Of a stretch of DNA of 54,839 bases, positions 11,059-20,032 are shown piece after piece. The position numbers were made by a program, and so were the translations under genes. How positions within the stretch are numbered: position 1 is the first letter of the stretch; each line of letters begins with the position of its first letter. This stretch comes from an uncultured Schlesneria sp. (GTDB lineage: Bacteria > Planctomycetota > Planctomycetia > Planctomycetales > Planctomycetaceae): assembly GCA_903899985.1 (NCBI GenBank), contig CAIULL010000236.1, forward strand, positions 1-54,839, given 5' to 3'. A model generated the notes under the pieces. The model did no database searches. It was not told where the DNA came from and saw only the letters and a list, made by a program, of their open reading frames with translations.

Positions 11059-12600
11059 GCGATCGATTTCAATGCACCGAAAAACTCGATTCGATCGAGC
11101 CGAGCCGGCAACGAACTACGAGCCTTGCATCAAAACATTTAACCGAAAACCTGAGTGAGACTGGATTGCGCTCAACACATTACCAATTCCATTGCACCGT
11201 ACAATACGCCAGAAACCGTAAACCATTGCGATTTGCGTTAAGAGGTAGACGATAACGGACTCATGCATCAAAAATCGAGTTCGCTTATCAACCTCAACGA
11301 CTGTTTTAATTCGACTGAAGTTCGCTACAGGTTGCTTCAAACCCTCGCCTGAACACTCAGACCAGCAGACGATTCGACACCTGCAGGTATTGTCACTTCA
11401 ACAGACGCATTCCGAAGATTGCGAAATGACGGCAAAGACAACCAACACGACACAAGTCTTCCATAAAAGATCCTAGGTGCTCGGTTGAATTCATCCACAA
11501 TCCCTCGCTCAATTTTCTGGAAACCCAAGGCAATCAATGGACTCTAACACTAACCAACAGGCCTCGCAACAAGCATCCGTGACCTTAACAAATAATTCAA
11601 GATCGCACATTTGAGCAATCACATCAAGTTACGCGACAAGCAGATTTCACATGAATTCACAACAAATAATAATCGAAACGCAACACTCAACAAAGAGTCA
11701 AGCCGCAGAAAAAAACACATACAGCCTGAACGAAAAAAACAATAAGACAATCTTATACTTTTTATCAGGGACAATCAGCTGAAAAGATCAGCTCAAACGT
11801 CCACCATTGACTTCAAAGCAAAATAACGGCCTCGCAACAAATCAACACCACCAAACCCAGCTTCTCAAGCACAAAATGAATGCACCACCTGCCAAATCCA
11901 TCACCAAAACAGAACCATACAGGACACACCGTATTTTTAACACCACTTGCATAGCAGAACGGCGAAACACGGCAAAAAATTCAGCACGTAAGCGGTAAAA
12001 AGAACATCAAAGGCTAAACCGAATCTACAAAACCCGGACCAATTCTCAAAACAAAAGAGCGATGAACCCACGTTGACTTATCAAACTTCAACTAACCACC
12101 TGGTCATTCAGCAGCAAACTCCATACCAATCGTGACAGCGTAAGAAATCGCGTGGCATCATCTATTCATCTTCCCGGAATTACCGAGATTCAAGTTACCG
12201 CAACACGATAACATCTCCGAAAGAAGACCATTTTTCATCGGAATCGACCGTCACTCTGTCTTCGATGTGCCTATCGAATCAAGAACCTCCGATCAATAAA
12301 ATATCGGTTTTGACGCCAATTCGAGTGCGATTCCGTGGTTTTCCTACCGTGGTTTGATGCCAACCCTGATCGGGACGGTACATTCAATCTCCGCCGATTC
12401 AGCGCGAAAGCGATCTGCAGGCGAACGATGGTTGCAAGACTAGGCAGGATGGGCTGAGTTTATCAGTTTTCCTCAAAAGCCTGACGAGGCTGACTCTTTC
12501 GATACGATAGATCTTGAGGAAACAAAGGGTTGTGGTGCCGCCTGAATTTTGACTCAACCCCGTTCTGTTGACGAAATGCTGACATCGAGCGCAACTTGAG
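11059..12600. other. Long gene-free, G-poor region between divergent polysaccharide operons
   Basis: About 1.5 kb with no credible gene. Between about 11560 and 12120 the plus strand is rich in A and C and poor in G, with many CAA, ACA and AAAA runs. A CCGTGGTTT direct repeat occurs at about 12331-12356. The stretch separates the minus-strand transferase gene from the plus-strand export gene, so it must hold at least two divergent promoters. Transcribed leftwards it would give a U/G-rich leader. I see no clear riboswitch or terminator. Confidence 0.55.
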
Positions 12601-12612
12601 GAGGAACTGTCC

Positions 12613-13749
12613 ATGTTCTTTGGACTTCGCGGACGATCACCTATGGTATGCATCGCCCTATTGTGCCAAATCGCTTTTATTGGCTGCGCAGCATCGCCTC
12701 AGCAACGCCTTTTGCAGCTTCAAGGTGCGTCCGTTCCACGCGAACTCGACAAAGTCAATCTTCCAGACTACATCGTCGAACCTCCCGATGTGCTGGTGAT
12801 TCAGGCCACGCATACTCTGCGTACGCCTGACTGGAAGCTCATTCCCGGCGATCGACTTCAAGTCAAACTCAAAAACGGCCTCCCTCTCGATCTTGAGTCA
12901 GATTCTTCAACAAATCAGGCTCAATTTGATGCGGAATTAGCAATTGAAATGGGATTCAAAATTCTCGCAGGTAGCTACCGAATTGAAACGAGCGGTGAGT
13001 TGGATTTCGGCCCTTCTTATGGAAAGGTCTACGTTTCAAACATGACTCCCGCCGAGGCTGAAGCCGCGATTCGAAAGCATCTTCAGAAAAAATTGGGACT
13101 TACAAACCCGGAACTTTCCGTCGAGCTTGAAGACTTAGAGTCACCGCAGCCGGTTGGTGGAGAACACCTGGTACGCCAGGACGGACGAGTCTCACTTGGA
13201 GTTTACGGTGACGTTTACGTTGCAGGGATGACGCTGGCAGAGGTTCGCGCTGCAGTAACCCAACACCTGGCTGCCAATGGAATTCAAGATCCGAAGGTCT
13301 CAGTCGACGTTGGGACTTACAACAGCAAAAACTTCTATATCATCTCCGACGGTGGAGGATTCGGTGAACAGGTTGTTCGGCTTCCAATTACCGGCAATGA
13401 AACCGTGCTGGATGCGATATCACAAATCAACGGGCTATCGGAAGTGTCATCAAAGCGTATCTGGATTGCCCGCCCTGCCCCTTCAGACTCGTGCACAGCG
13501 CAAATTCTGGAAGTTGAATGGGAGGACATCACAGCATTAGGCCAAACTTCGACGAACTATCAATTGTTACCGGGTGACCGAATCTACATCCAGGCTGACA
13601 GCCTGGTCGCCTTGAACAACAAGATCGAAAAGATTGTCGCACCTGTTGAACGACTGTTTGGTACTGCGATCTTAGGATTCAACGTGGTTCGCAACTCGTT
13701 GGGGATTTACCCGATCAAGAGCTTCGGTGGTGGCGGTGGAGTGGCCTGA
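12613..13749 (+). CDS. Wza-like polysaccharide export outer-membrane lipoprotein
   Basis: The 378-residue protein starts with a signal sequence ending in a lipobox (FIGC, Cys near residue 25), so it is probably a lipoprotein. YIVEPPDVLVI begins a Poly_export domain (about residues 53-170) that contains VYVSNMTPAEAEAAIRKHL. A second, similar module follows with VYGDVYVAGMTLAEVRAAV (about 197-225), so the export domain appears duplicated. An SLBB-like segment (NFYIISDGGGFGEQVVRLP) and a second LLPGDRIYIQ follow. Family members form or line the outer-membrane channel for capsule or exopolysaccharide. GAGGAGG eight bases before the ATG is a strong ribosome site. It opens a plus-strand operon with two small secreted proteins, divergent from the biosynthetic block. 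Confidence 0.88.
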   Translation: MFFGLRGRSPMVCIALLCQIAFIGCAASPQQRLLQLQGASVPRELDKVNLPDYIVEPPDVLVIQATHTLRTPDWKLIPGDRLQVKLKNGLPLDLESDSSTNQAQFDAELAIEMGFKILAGSYRIETSGELDFGPSYGKVYVSNMTPAEAEAAIRKHLQKKLGLTNPELSVELEDLESPQPVGGEHLVRQDGRVSLGVYGDVYVAGMTLAEVRAAVTQHLAANGIQDPKVSVDVGTYNSKNFYIISDGGGFGEQVVRLPITGNETVLDAISQINGLSEVSSKRIWIARPAPSDSCTAQILEVEWEDITALGQTSTNYQLLPGDRIYIQADSLVALNNKIEKIVAPVERLFGTAILGFNVVRNSLGIYPIKSFGGGGGVA

Positions 13750-13873
13750 TGAACCTCGACACGAACGAATGCCTCAATCTGGCCTGGACGTCAATACCTG
13801 ACAATTATGAGAAAAGTGAAGTACAATGGAGCGAATGTTGACTCCTTCAGAGAACGGCAAACGGGGTGAAACC

Positions 13874-14431
13874 ATGCTGCGAATTTCGTGCACACGAACA
13901 CTCAAGTTAATGGGACTAATCAGCCTTTTGAGCGTGACGAGCGTGGATTTCGCGTTCGCCCAGGCCCCACAAAGAAACAGATTCGGATCAGGACAACGAC
14001 AAAAGCGTACCGTAAGCCCGTATGTTTCCATGGTGGATAACGGCAACGGACAGAACTTTGGTGGCGATAACGCTCTGAATTATTTCAATATTGTTAAACC
14101 CCAGCAGCAGGGGGCGAAAACAGCCAAGAACCTGCAAAACGAGTTACGAAACGTTGAGGCGTCAATTAATCAGCCTCGCGGAGCAGAAGAACCATCTGAG
14201 TTAGCCGCGATTACAACAGGCAGACTGGCTCCGACGGGACATGGGGCAAATTTTAACGATCTTCAGCAACGCTTCGGTAGCGCCGGCGGCGGCTCGAGTG
14301 GGCACTCAAGTCCCTACGGATTTGGTGGTGACGGTCGTGGCTACAATAATGCCGGAAGCTTCACTACGAAACGCGGCGGTTATGGCAAAGGTCTGTTCGG
14401 CGGTAACCGCACAGCGGCGTTTAACAGGTAA
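13874..14431 (+). CDS. Small secreted glycine-rich protein of unknown function
   Basis: From the ATG at 13874 the protein has 185 residues. A signal peptide (LKLMGLISLLSVTSV core) ends at about FAFAQA. The mature part has a basic SGQRQKR stretch, an NFGGDNALNYFNIVKPQQQG segment, an EEPSELAAITTGRLAPTGHG segment, and a Gly/Ser/Tyr-rich low-complexity tail. Similar 'LNYFN..KP' secreted proteins are, as far as I recall, common in planctomycetes but have no assigned function. The frame opens earlier (13826), but the signal peptide and GGGGTGA before 13874 favour the later start. It follows the Wza-like gene, so a role in the export machinery or the extracellular matrix is plausible but unproven. 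Confidence 0.7.
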   Translation: MLRISCTRTLKLMGLISLLSVTSVDFAFAQAPQRNRFGSGQRQKRTVSPYVSMVDNGNGQNFGGDNALNYFNIVKPQQQGAKTAKNLQNELRNVEASINQPRGAEEPSELAAITTGRLAPTGHGANFNDLQQRFGSAGGGSSGHSSPYGFGGDGRGYNNAGSFTTKRGGYGKGLFGGNRTAAFNR

Positions 14432-14533
14432 TGACGCTCAGCCGATCAAGATTCCGCGAGCGGTATACTCATATAACTGATTGCGAAACGGCTCAGACTC
14501 GAGTGATTGAGTTTTCAGGAAAGGATTCTATTC

Positions 14534-15046
14534 ATGTCCAATATCGACAAGAGCACGACGCGCCGAGTCTCAAGACTAAGGAGCTTCGCGATCGTTGCAA
14601 TCCTGTTGAGCTTTGCTCCCGCGTCTCGCGTGGCACCCGCACAAGATCACTATTACGGCTCTTCGACATCCAGCCTGGGATCGTCGTTTAGCTGGCCCTG
14701 GTGGCACAGCATGTATTTTCATGCCAACGGATCACCCCGCTACGAAAGCGGATTCGCGCTCAGCACGAGAAACACTCAACACCGACTTCCCATCAATCCC
14801 CCAATCTGGGGTCCAAGCTACGGTTACTATCAACCGTGCTGGAAACAAATTCCTATGGTCCGCAGGTGCGTGGCTTGCGAAACCTTTCCAGCGAATCGGG
14901 AAATACCTAATTCCAACGCAACTCAAATCCCGCAGATACCACCTGCTCCGGAGGAAACCGAAAAAACCGAGGGGGCTGATCCAGCAGAAGAAAAGGAAGC
15001 TGGCAATCAAGAAGCAGAAACCGTCGAACCGCTCCCATCACCTTGA
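14534..15046 (+). CDS. Small secreted protein with GYYQPCW-type motif, unknown function
   Basis: The 170-residue protein has an N-terminal signal sequence (SFAIVAILLSFAPASRVAPAQ). The mature chain is short and aromatic, with SWPWWHSMYFHANG, then PSYGYYQPCWKQ and RRCVACE with three cysteines, and ends in a disordered, acidic, Glu/Pro-rich tail. The GYYxxxW element recalls a motif seen in many planctomycete secreted proteins, from memory and not checked. The ATG at 14534 follows AGGAAAGGA and is preferred over an upstream start at 14507. It is the third gene of the plus-strand export operon. Function unknown. Confidence 0.65.
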   Translation: MSNIDKSTTRRVSRLRSFAIVAILLSFAPASRVAPAQDHYYGSSTSSLGSSFSWPWWHSMYFHANGSPRYESGFALSTRNTQHRLPINPPIWGPSYGYYQPCWKQIPMVRRCVACETFPANREIPNSNATQIPQIPPAPEETEKTEGADPAEEKEAGNQEAETVEPLPSP

Positions 15047-15149
15047 TCAGCGTCGTGAGAAAGCGATCAATTATGTGAGGCTGACGGCGGAAATCGTCTC
15101 AGCCAACATCGACGCCTCAATCACCGCGAATCGGCACGTCATCAAAAAG

Positions 15150-15236
15150 CGGAGAGGGTGGGATTTGAACCCACGGTGATATTGCTACCACACTGGATTT
15201 CGAGTCCAGCACAATCGGCCACTCTGTCACCTCTCC
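15150..15236 (-). tRNA. tRNA-Ser (anticodon CGA)
   Basis: On the minus strand GGAGAGG (15236-15230) pairs with CCTCTCC (15157-15151), with G as discriminator at 15150. The anticodon arm CTGGA-CTCGAAA-TCCAG gives anticodon CGA, reading UCG serine codons. A long variable arm (about 18 bases with GGT...ACC pairing) and the T arm GTGGG-TTCAAAT-CCCAC are clear, and the long variable arm is diagnostic of class II tRNA-Ser. The 3' CCA is not encoded. It lies in the gap between the secreted-protein gene and riboflavin synthase, on the opposite strand to both. Confidence 0.95.
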
Positions 15237-15423
15237 GTGCCCCTTGCTCGATTCCTGAGACCGGACGAGGGGTCGAGGATGATAGTCATTAATCATGATG
15301 AGCGCCAAGCCCGTCGCGTTCTGGACAACGAAACTCGCCCGATATCCGTTTGCATGTACCCTCTGATTCACCGATAATTCCCCGAAATCCAATTCAATAC
15401 AGAATCGCTCGACGGGATTAATC

Positions 15424-16041
15424 ATGTTCACAGGGTTAGTAGAAGGATTGGGAAGCGTCGTACGACTGGAAGCAGAATCGACTGGGATTAAACTTGTCAT
15501 CGCCCCACCAAACACCATGATTAAAGGGGAATTCGACACGTTTTCGCCGACACAACGTGGTGATAGCGTTGCCATTAACGGATGTTGCCTGACGGTCATT
15601 TCGATCGACGACCACGGCTGGTCATTTCAAGCAGGACGAGAAACCTTATCAAAGACAAACCTGGGAAAGCTGGCAGCCGGCGATCTCGTGAACCTTGAAA
15701 GATCACTCCCCGCGAATGGTCGCCTCGGTGGCCATTTTGTTCAGGGACACGTTGATGGAATCGGAACCGTTGACCAGCTTGATCGCGAAGGCGAATGGGT
15801 TACGATGGGATTTGAAGTCCCCACCTCCATTGGTGGAATGATGGTCTCGAAGGGATCCGTCGCGGTGGATGGTATCAGCCTGACGATCGTCACGGCCGAC
15901 CGTGGCCGATTCACGGTCGCACTGATTCCTCATACTCTCTCGGTGACCACACTAGGGCAACGATCAATCGGTCATTCGGTCAACATTGAGACCGACGTCC
16001 TGGGAAAATACGTCAAACAATTTCTTATTGACGCATCTTGA
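15424..16041 (+). CDS. ribE: Riboflavin synthase, alpha subunit
   Basis: The 205-residue protein begins with MFTGLVEGLG, the almost invariant N-terminus of riboflavin synthase. It contains two lumazine-binding barrels: residues 1 to about 96, with GDSVAINGCCLTV, and about 97 to 200, with GGHFVQGHVDGIG and KGSVAVDGISLTIV. It dismutates two 6,7-dimethyl-8-ribityllumazine molecules to riboflavin plus a pyrimidinedione in the cytoplasm. Length and order are standard. No other rib gene is adjacent and the leader lacks a recognisable FMN riboswitch. The symbol is ribE in some species and ribC in others. Confidence 0.96.
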   Translation: MFTGLVEGLGSVVRLEAESTGIKLVIAPPNTMIKGEFDTFSPTQRGDSVAINGCCLTVISIDDHGWSFQAGRETLSKTNLGKLAAGDLVNLERSLPANGRLGGHFVQGHVDGIGTVDQLDREGEWVTMGFEVPTSIGGMMVSKGSVAVDGISLTIVTADRGRFTVALIPHTLSVTTLGQRSIGHSVNIETDVLGKYVKQFLIDAS

Positions 16042-16535
16042 TTCCTGGTTCTCACAACGATTGACAAGAGTCCTATAAAAATCGCGAAAACGAACGAAGA
16101 CATTTCTCTGTTTTCAATTGGAACTTCAGACCGCCTTTGCAGATCCCACGCAAAAAACGTTTATTGAACCATTAATCGTTAACCTTCGGAATAACAGGGT
16201 TCGCGGCCCCTCTGATGGCGCACTCTATTTCCCGTATTCAGACCTCAGCCAACTTCCTTCGCAACCCCGTATCTTCGATTCGCCGAGAGAATTGCACCAG
16301 CTTCCTTTCTTAACGATCAAAGGAGACGGCCTTCGTCAGGACGTGCCGGTTTAAGCAGGGTTGATTTTTCTGCGACCCAGTGTCACAGTATCGGATTTAG
16401 CAACAATAATGCCTCGGTAAACTTTTCGCAGATGTTTTAACGCTGTTTTGGGAAGGATGGTCTACAGAGAGCTAAATTGAGTTCCAAATTATCGAACTCA
16501 ATATGTGCCATCCTTAGACCAAAAACTGGCTTATT
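16042..16535. other. Gene-free leader region before the isolated methyltransferase gene
   Basis: About 490 bases. A 78-codon frame at 16118-16354 opens with TTG and has no ribosome site or recognisable motif, so I do not call it. The 3' end contains the nested hairpin annotated at 16453-16521. No clear terminator follows ribE. Confidence 0.5.
16453..16521 (+). repeat. Nested inverted repeat just upstream of the methyltransferase start
   Basis: Inner perfect arms ATTGAGTTC (16476-16484) and GAACTCAAT (16494-16502) flank a nine-base loop. Outer perfect arms AAGGATGG (16453-16460) and CCATCCTT (16508-16515) enclose them. A second outer pair, TGGTCTA (16458-16464) and TAGACCA (16515-16521), overlaps the first, so the two outer helices exclude each other in part. 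The element ends 14 bases before the ATG at 16536 and covers the leader where a ribosome would bind. Confidence 0.7.
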
Positions 16536-17429
16536 ATGACTGAAAAACCGCAGATTATAAAAGAGACACTTCGTCGATGGCTGCCGAAACGTGTCTTCAG
16601 TGGTTTGAGTCATGTTCGACGATCAGTTCAGAAATTACAATTTCAGTATCGGTTTCCGCGTGGCCCCCAAAGTTTTTTGGGAGAGAAAAACCTTCAAACT
16701 GAGTCGATGAACGCTGACTTTCAGGAACCACCAGCGGATCAAGACGATTTATATGCGATCTGGCACAGCATCCCTCATGGACTTAAATGGTTACATTATT
16801 TCCCCATTTATGAACGATTTTTCGGTGAGTATCGCAAGCGGCCGATTCGTTTCCTTGAAGTAGGTGTTTTTCAAGGCCATTCGCTGAAAATGTGGCGGCG
16901 TTACTTCCACCCGGATACGGTCATCGTCGGAATTGATATCAATCCGGATTGCACGAGATTTGAGGATGCGCCTTCAAATGTTCACGTGCGAATTGGTGAT
17001 CAATCTGACACCGTTTTTTTGGAAAAAGTTATTCGCGAGTTCGGGCCATTCGATATTATTTTGGACGATGGCAGTCATATCTGTTCCCATATGGTCAAAA
17101 CGTTCGACTACGCGTTTCTGAATGGACTAACCGACAATGGGCTTTATCTTGCTGAAGACACTCATACGAATTTCTGGTTGAATTATCGCGATCAAACGTA
17201 TTCCTTTATCGATCTCGGTAAGGATCTCGTCGATTACTCGCATGCGCACTATGTTAATCACGAAACTATCGCCGACTTTGAAAAAGGGAATCCCCAGCGG
17301 CTTTCGTCTATTTCGGTACCGCGAATCGGTCGGGAAATCCAGGAAATCAGTTTCTTCGACTCGATCATCGCCATTCGTCGCAACAAGCACCGGACGTTGC
17401 CTACGGCTGGAACGCCACGTTTTGAATAG
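16536..17429 (+). CDS. Class I SAM-dependent methyltransferase (MycE/TylF-like superfamily)
   Basis: In this 297-residue protein a basic N-terminal 45 residues is followed by a linker. The core starts at about residue 100: RFLEVGVFQGHSLKMW is motif I, VIVGIDIN the strand-2 acid, VHVRIGDQSD motif II, and FDIILDDGSHICSHM the DDGSH segment typical of MycE/macrocin-type sugar O-methyltransferases (Methyltransf_24 group). Those enzymes use the acidic residues and His to bind a divalent metal. The later GLYLAEDTHTNFW is also characteristic. It probably O-methylates a glycan or small molecule. It is a single gene between ribE and the helicase, preceded by a nested hairpin. Confidence 0.8.
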   Translation: MTEKPQIIKETLRRWLPKRVFSGLSHVRRSVQKLQFQYRFPRGPQSFLGEKNLQTESMNADFQEPPADQDDLYAIWHSIPHGLKWLHYFPIYERFFGEYRKRPIRFLEVGVFQGHSLKMWRRYFHPDTVIVGIDINPDCTRFEDAPSNVHVRIGDQSDTVFLEKVIREFGPFDIILDDGSHICSHMVKTFDYAFLNGLTDNGLYLAEDTHTNFWLNYRDQTYSFIDLGKDLVDYSHAHYVNHETIADFEKGNPQRLSSISVPRIGREIQEISFFDSIIAIRRNKHRTLPTAGTPRFE

Positions 17430-17798
17430 TGGACAGAAAGCCGGAAATTAGCCGAACACCAATCGCCACGCTTATCCCGTCGAAGGAAAAGCGGAAGCGA
17501 AATGTGACTTTGAATGTTGAACCGGACACACGTTTCTCCAAACAGTTTCGATCGGTCAACAAACCTGGGACATCGCAGTCAACTCGCGATTTTTTACGCA
17601 CCGAGAATGACTTACGATGATGACTCGAATGTGATTTGATAATTGCTAATCGCTACGTCAATCGAGTGTCATATGACCAGCCACCGATATTGCGTTTTCC
17701 GCCTCTGAGACGTGAACACGGTTTTGCAATCAATTGTTTCAAGACGGACGAGTTGCAACCGGCGACTTTCATACCGGCCGACGTAACGTCGAAAATCC
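17430..17798. other. Gene-free stretch between convergent genes
   Basis: About 370 bases between the ends of the methyltransferase (plus) and helicase (minus) genes. A minus-strand frame runs through 17669-17947 but overlaps the helicase 3' end out of frame and has no ribosome site. I see no strong bidirectional terminator. Confidence 0.4.
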
Positions 17799-19571
17799 TC
17801 ATCGCTGACGTCCGCGGCGGGTCGGCGGACCATCTCCATGAGGCGGTTTGAAGTCTCGTCGCGGGGGAAGACCAGGTATCGCCTGAACCCGTCGACCCCT
17901 GAGGCGAACGCCCTGTACGGCATCAAGAATCTGGTCCGCACATTCAACGGCGACCTGAACGAAACTCACTGTGGCCAGAATCTGAATTCCGCCAATAACT
18001 GTCCGGGGAACACCTGCTTCGTTCGCAATACATCCCACGAAATCACCCGGTGTCACACCGGCATTATCGCCAACATTGAACTTAATCCAGACTCCCGATT
18101 CGTCGATTCGTGGTGCCTGATCAACTGAATGACTTCGCCCAGAGGACTCGCGTGGCCTCGTCATCTTTGGCGGACCATCGTCTCGATCATGGCGGGGAGG
18201 CCGCCCCTCAAACGAAACATCCCTGGCGGAGCGGCGAGGGGGACGTGGGTCGTCTTCGGCGATACGTTCCGGTGCCCGGGAACTCTCTCCAGCTAACAAA
18301 TGCATCAAGGCCGAAACAATCTCACCAGGAGCGTGCCCTGCTTCGATTAAATCCTCGAGAAGCTTATCCTGCGGCTTAAAGTCTCCGGCCTGAATCGTGT
18401 TGTGTAGCGACTCCACCAGACGGCTGGCGTGCTTTTGTTCAAGCTCTTCCAGGCGTGGCACAGACTGCCTGGGAATCTTGGACTTCGTAAAACGGATAAT
18501 TTGCTGCAGTCGCCCGAACTCCCGACCACTGACAAGACTAATCGCCTTACCGCTTTTTCCGGCTCGACCCGTTCGGCCAATCCGATGGACGTAATCTTCG
18601 GCATCGTGAGGCAATTCATAATTGAAGACGATTTCAAGATCGTCGACATCCAAACCGCGTGCCGCAACATCTGTCGCGACCAGAAGTTCAATTTTCCGAT
18701 CGCGAAATCGTTTCATGGTCCGTTCGCGCATCGGCTGAGTCATGTCACCGTGCAGCTTGTCGGCATTGTATCCACGAGCGATCAGCGCCTCGGTCAACGA
18801 ATCAACTTGAATCTTCGTAAACCCAAAAATCAAACCGTAGCGAACCTCGTGCAAATCGAGCAGTCGACACAAAACTTCCGTTTTTGATCGATAGTCGACC
18901 TCAACATATGATTGTTCGATTGCAGGAATATTCATCGCGGTCGCTTCGATTCGGACCGTGACGGGATTATTTGTAAACCGTTCGATGATCTTACGAATCG
19001 GAGGAGGCACGGTGGCCGAAAATAGAACGATCTGTCGTTCTGCTGGCACCGATTCAAGAATTTTCTCAATATCGTCGCGGAAGCCCATATCGAGCATTCG
19101 ATCCGCTTCGTCGAGGACCACCATCCTCACGGACCCCAGCGCCAACGTCCCCTGTTTGATATGGTCGATTAATCGACCAGGAGTCCCGATGACAATCTGC
19201 GGTCCCGCTTTCAGACCGCGAAACTGATGGTCATAACTCTGCCCTCCAAAAATCGGCAGTTCGCGTATCCCTTTTTTGAAATGTGCTAACTTCGATATTT
19301 CTTCGGCAACCTGTGATGCGAGTTCCCGGGTCGGGCACATCATCAGGACCTGGACCGCACGATTTGTCGGATCGGCCAACTCGACAGCCGGAATTCCAAA
19401 CGCAGCAGTTTTCCCAGATCCAGTCTGCGATTGTCCGATGACATCCCGGCCTTCAATGATAGGAGGAATCGCCTCTGCCTGAATAGGCGACGCCTGCTCG
19501 AACCCCATACGCTCAACGGCTTTAAGAACTTCGGGCGAAAGTCCCAGCTCGGAAAATGATTTTTGTGTCAT
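17799..19571 (-). CDS. DEAD-box ATP-dependent RNA helicase (DeaD/CsdA-like)
   Basis: The 590-residue protein has all the helicase motifs: F-SELGLS and the Q motif at the N-terminus, GQSQTGSGKT (Walker A), PTRELASQV, GTPGRL, VVLDEADRML, LFSATV, then LIFGFTK, ATDVAARGLD and HRIGRTGRAG in domain 2. A proline/arginine-rich linker (about residues 435-490) precedes a C-terminal domain resembling the DbpA RNA-binding module (WIKFNVGDNAGVTPGDFVGCI), and the tail is basic. Such enzymes unwind structured RNA in ribosome assembly, mRNA turnover and cold adaptation. DeaD-type helicases have this length and layout. The ATG at 19571 fits the family N-terminus. Single gene, convergent with its left neighbour. 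Confidence 0.95.
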   Translation of the reverse strand: MTQKSFSELGLSPEVLKAVERMGFEQASPIQAEAIPPIIEGRDVIGQSQTGSGKTAAFGIPAVELADPTNRAVQVLMMCPTRELASQVAEEISKLAHFKKGIRELPIFGGQSYDHQFRGLKAGPQIVIGTPGRLIDHIKQGTLALGSVRMVVLDEADRMLDMGFRDDIEKILESVPAERQIVLFSATVPPPIRKIIERFTNNPVTVRIEATAMNIPAIEQSYVEVDYRSKTEVLCRLLDLHEVRYGLIFGFTKIQVDSLTEALIARGYNADKLHGDMTQPMRERTMKRFRDRKIELLVATDVAARGLDVDDLEIVFNYELPHDAEDYVHRIGRTGRAGKSGKAISLVSGREFGRLQQIIRFTKSKIPRQSVPRLEELEQKHASRLVESLHNTIQAGDFKPQDKLLEDLIEAGHAPGEIVSALMHLLAGESSRAPERIAEDDPRPPRRSARDVSFEGRPPRHDRDDGPPKMTRPRESSGRSHSVDQAPRIDESGVWIKFNVGDNAGVTPGDFVGCIANEAGVPRTVIGGIQILATVSFVQVAVECADQILDAVQGVRLRGRRVQAIPGLPPRRDFKPPHGDGPPTRRGRQR

Positions 19572-20032
19572 AGTGTGATTCTAGCGAGACGACGAGCATC
19601 ATCCCAGCTTGCCGTAAAAAGAACGCTTTTTGCCTCGAACTAAAGACTATTTTTGGACAATTGAACTGCATGAAAGTCATAACAGGAACTTTAAGACGTG
19701 CGAGACCCAATGCAACAGAATACGTTTATTGATGACACCACTGCGGGTCCCCGGACAGATCACTTTCGTATTCCTGGCCACTTGCACGAATGAACGAAAA
19801 ATTCCTGTTTGCGAAACTCCCCATTCCTGATACGGTCTGCTACAGTCAACCGTGAGTGCCGATTTCGCGTAATGGTTGCCTCACCATTTATGCGTCAAAA
19901 ACAGTCGGAACTCAACTACAGGTTGGGAATTACAGGTTCTCTCGATTGGAATTTCATGTGGTGGAGAGGCGTCGGCCGTTTACGGTCGGTACGGAGTATC
20001 CACCGCCTGACTCGGGATCAGAAACGATCAAG
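19572..20032. other. Divergent promoter region, helicase / 2-oxoglutarate dehydrogenase
   Basis: About 460 bases between divergently transcribed genes. The sucA frame stays open back to a GTG at 19856, so the true gene-free part could be shorter. No operator-like palindrome stands out. Confidence 0.4.

Noticed and set aside
15237-15423. FMN riboswitch before riboflavin synthase
   Set aside because: The conserved core segments of the RFN element are not present; the leader is short and unstructured by eye.
16057-16082. TTGACA...TATAAAA promoter-like pair after riboflavin synthase
   Set aside because: The two boxes are only about seven bases apart, far too close for a sigma-70 type promoter.
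16118-16354. A 78-codon frame between riboflavin synthase and methyltransferase genes
   Set aside because: TTG start, no ribosome site, no hydrophobic or motif pattern.
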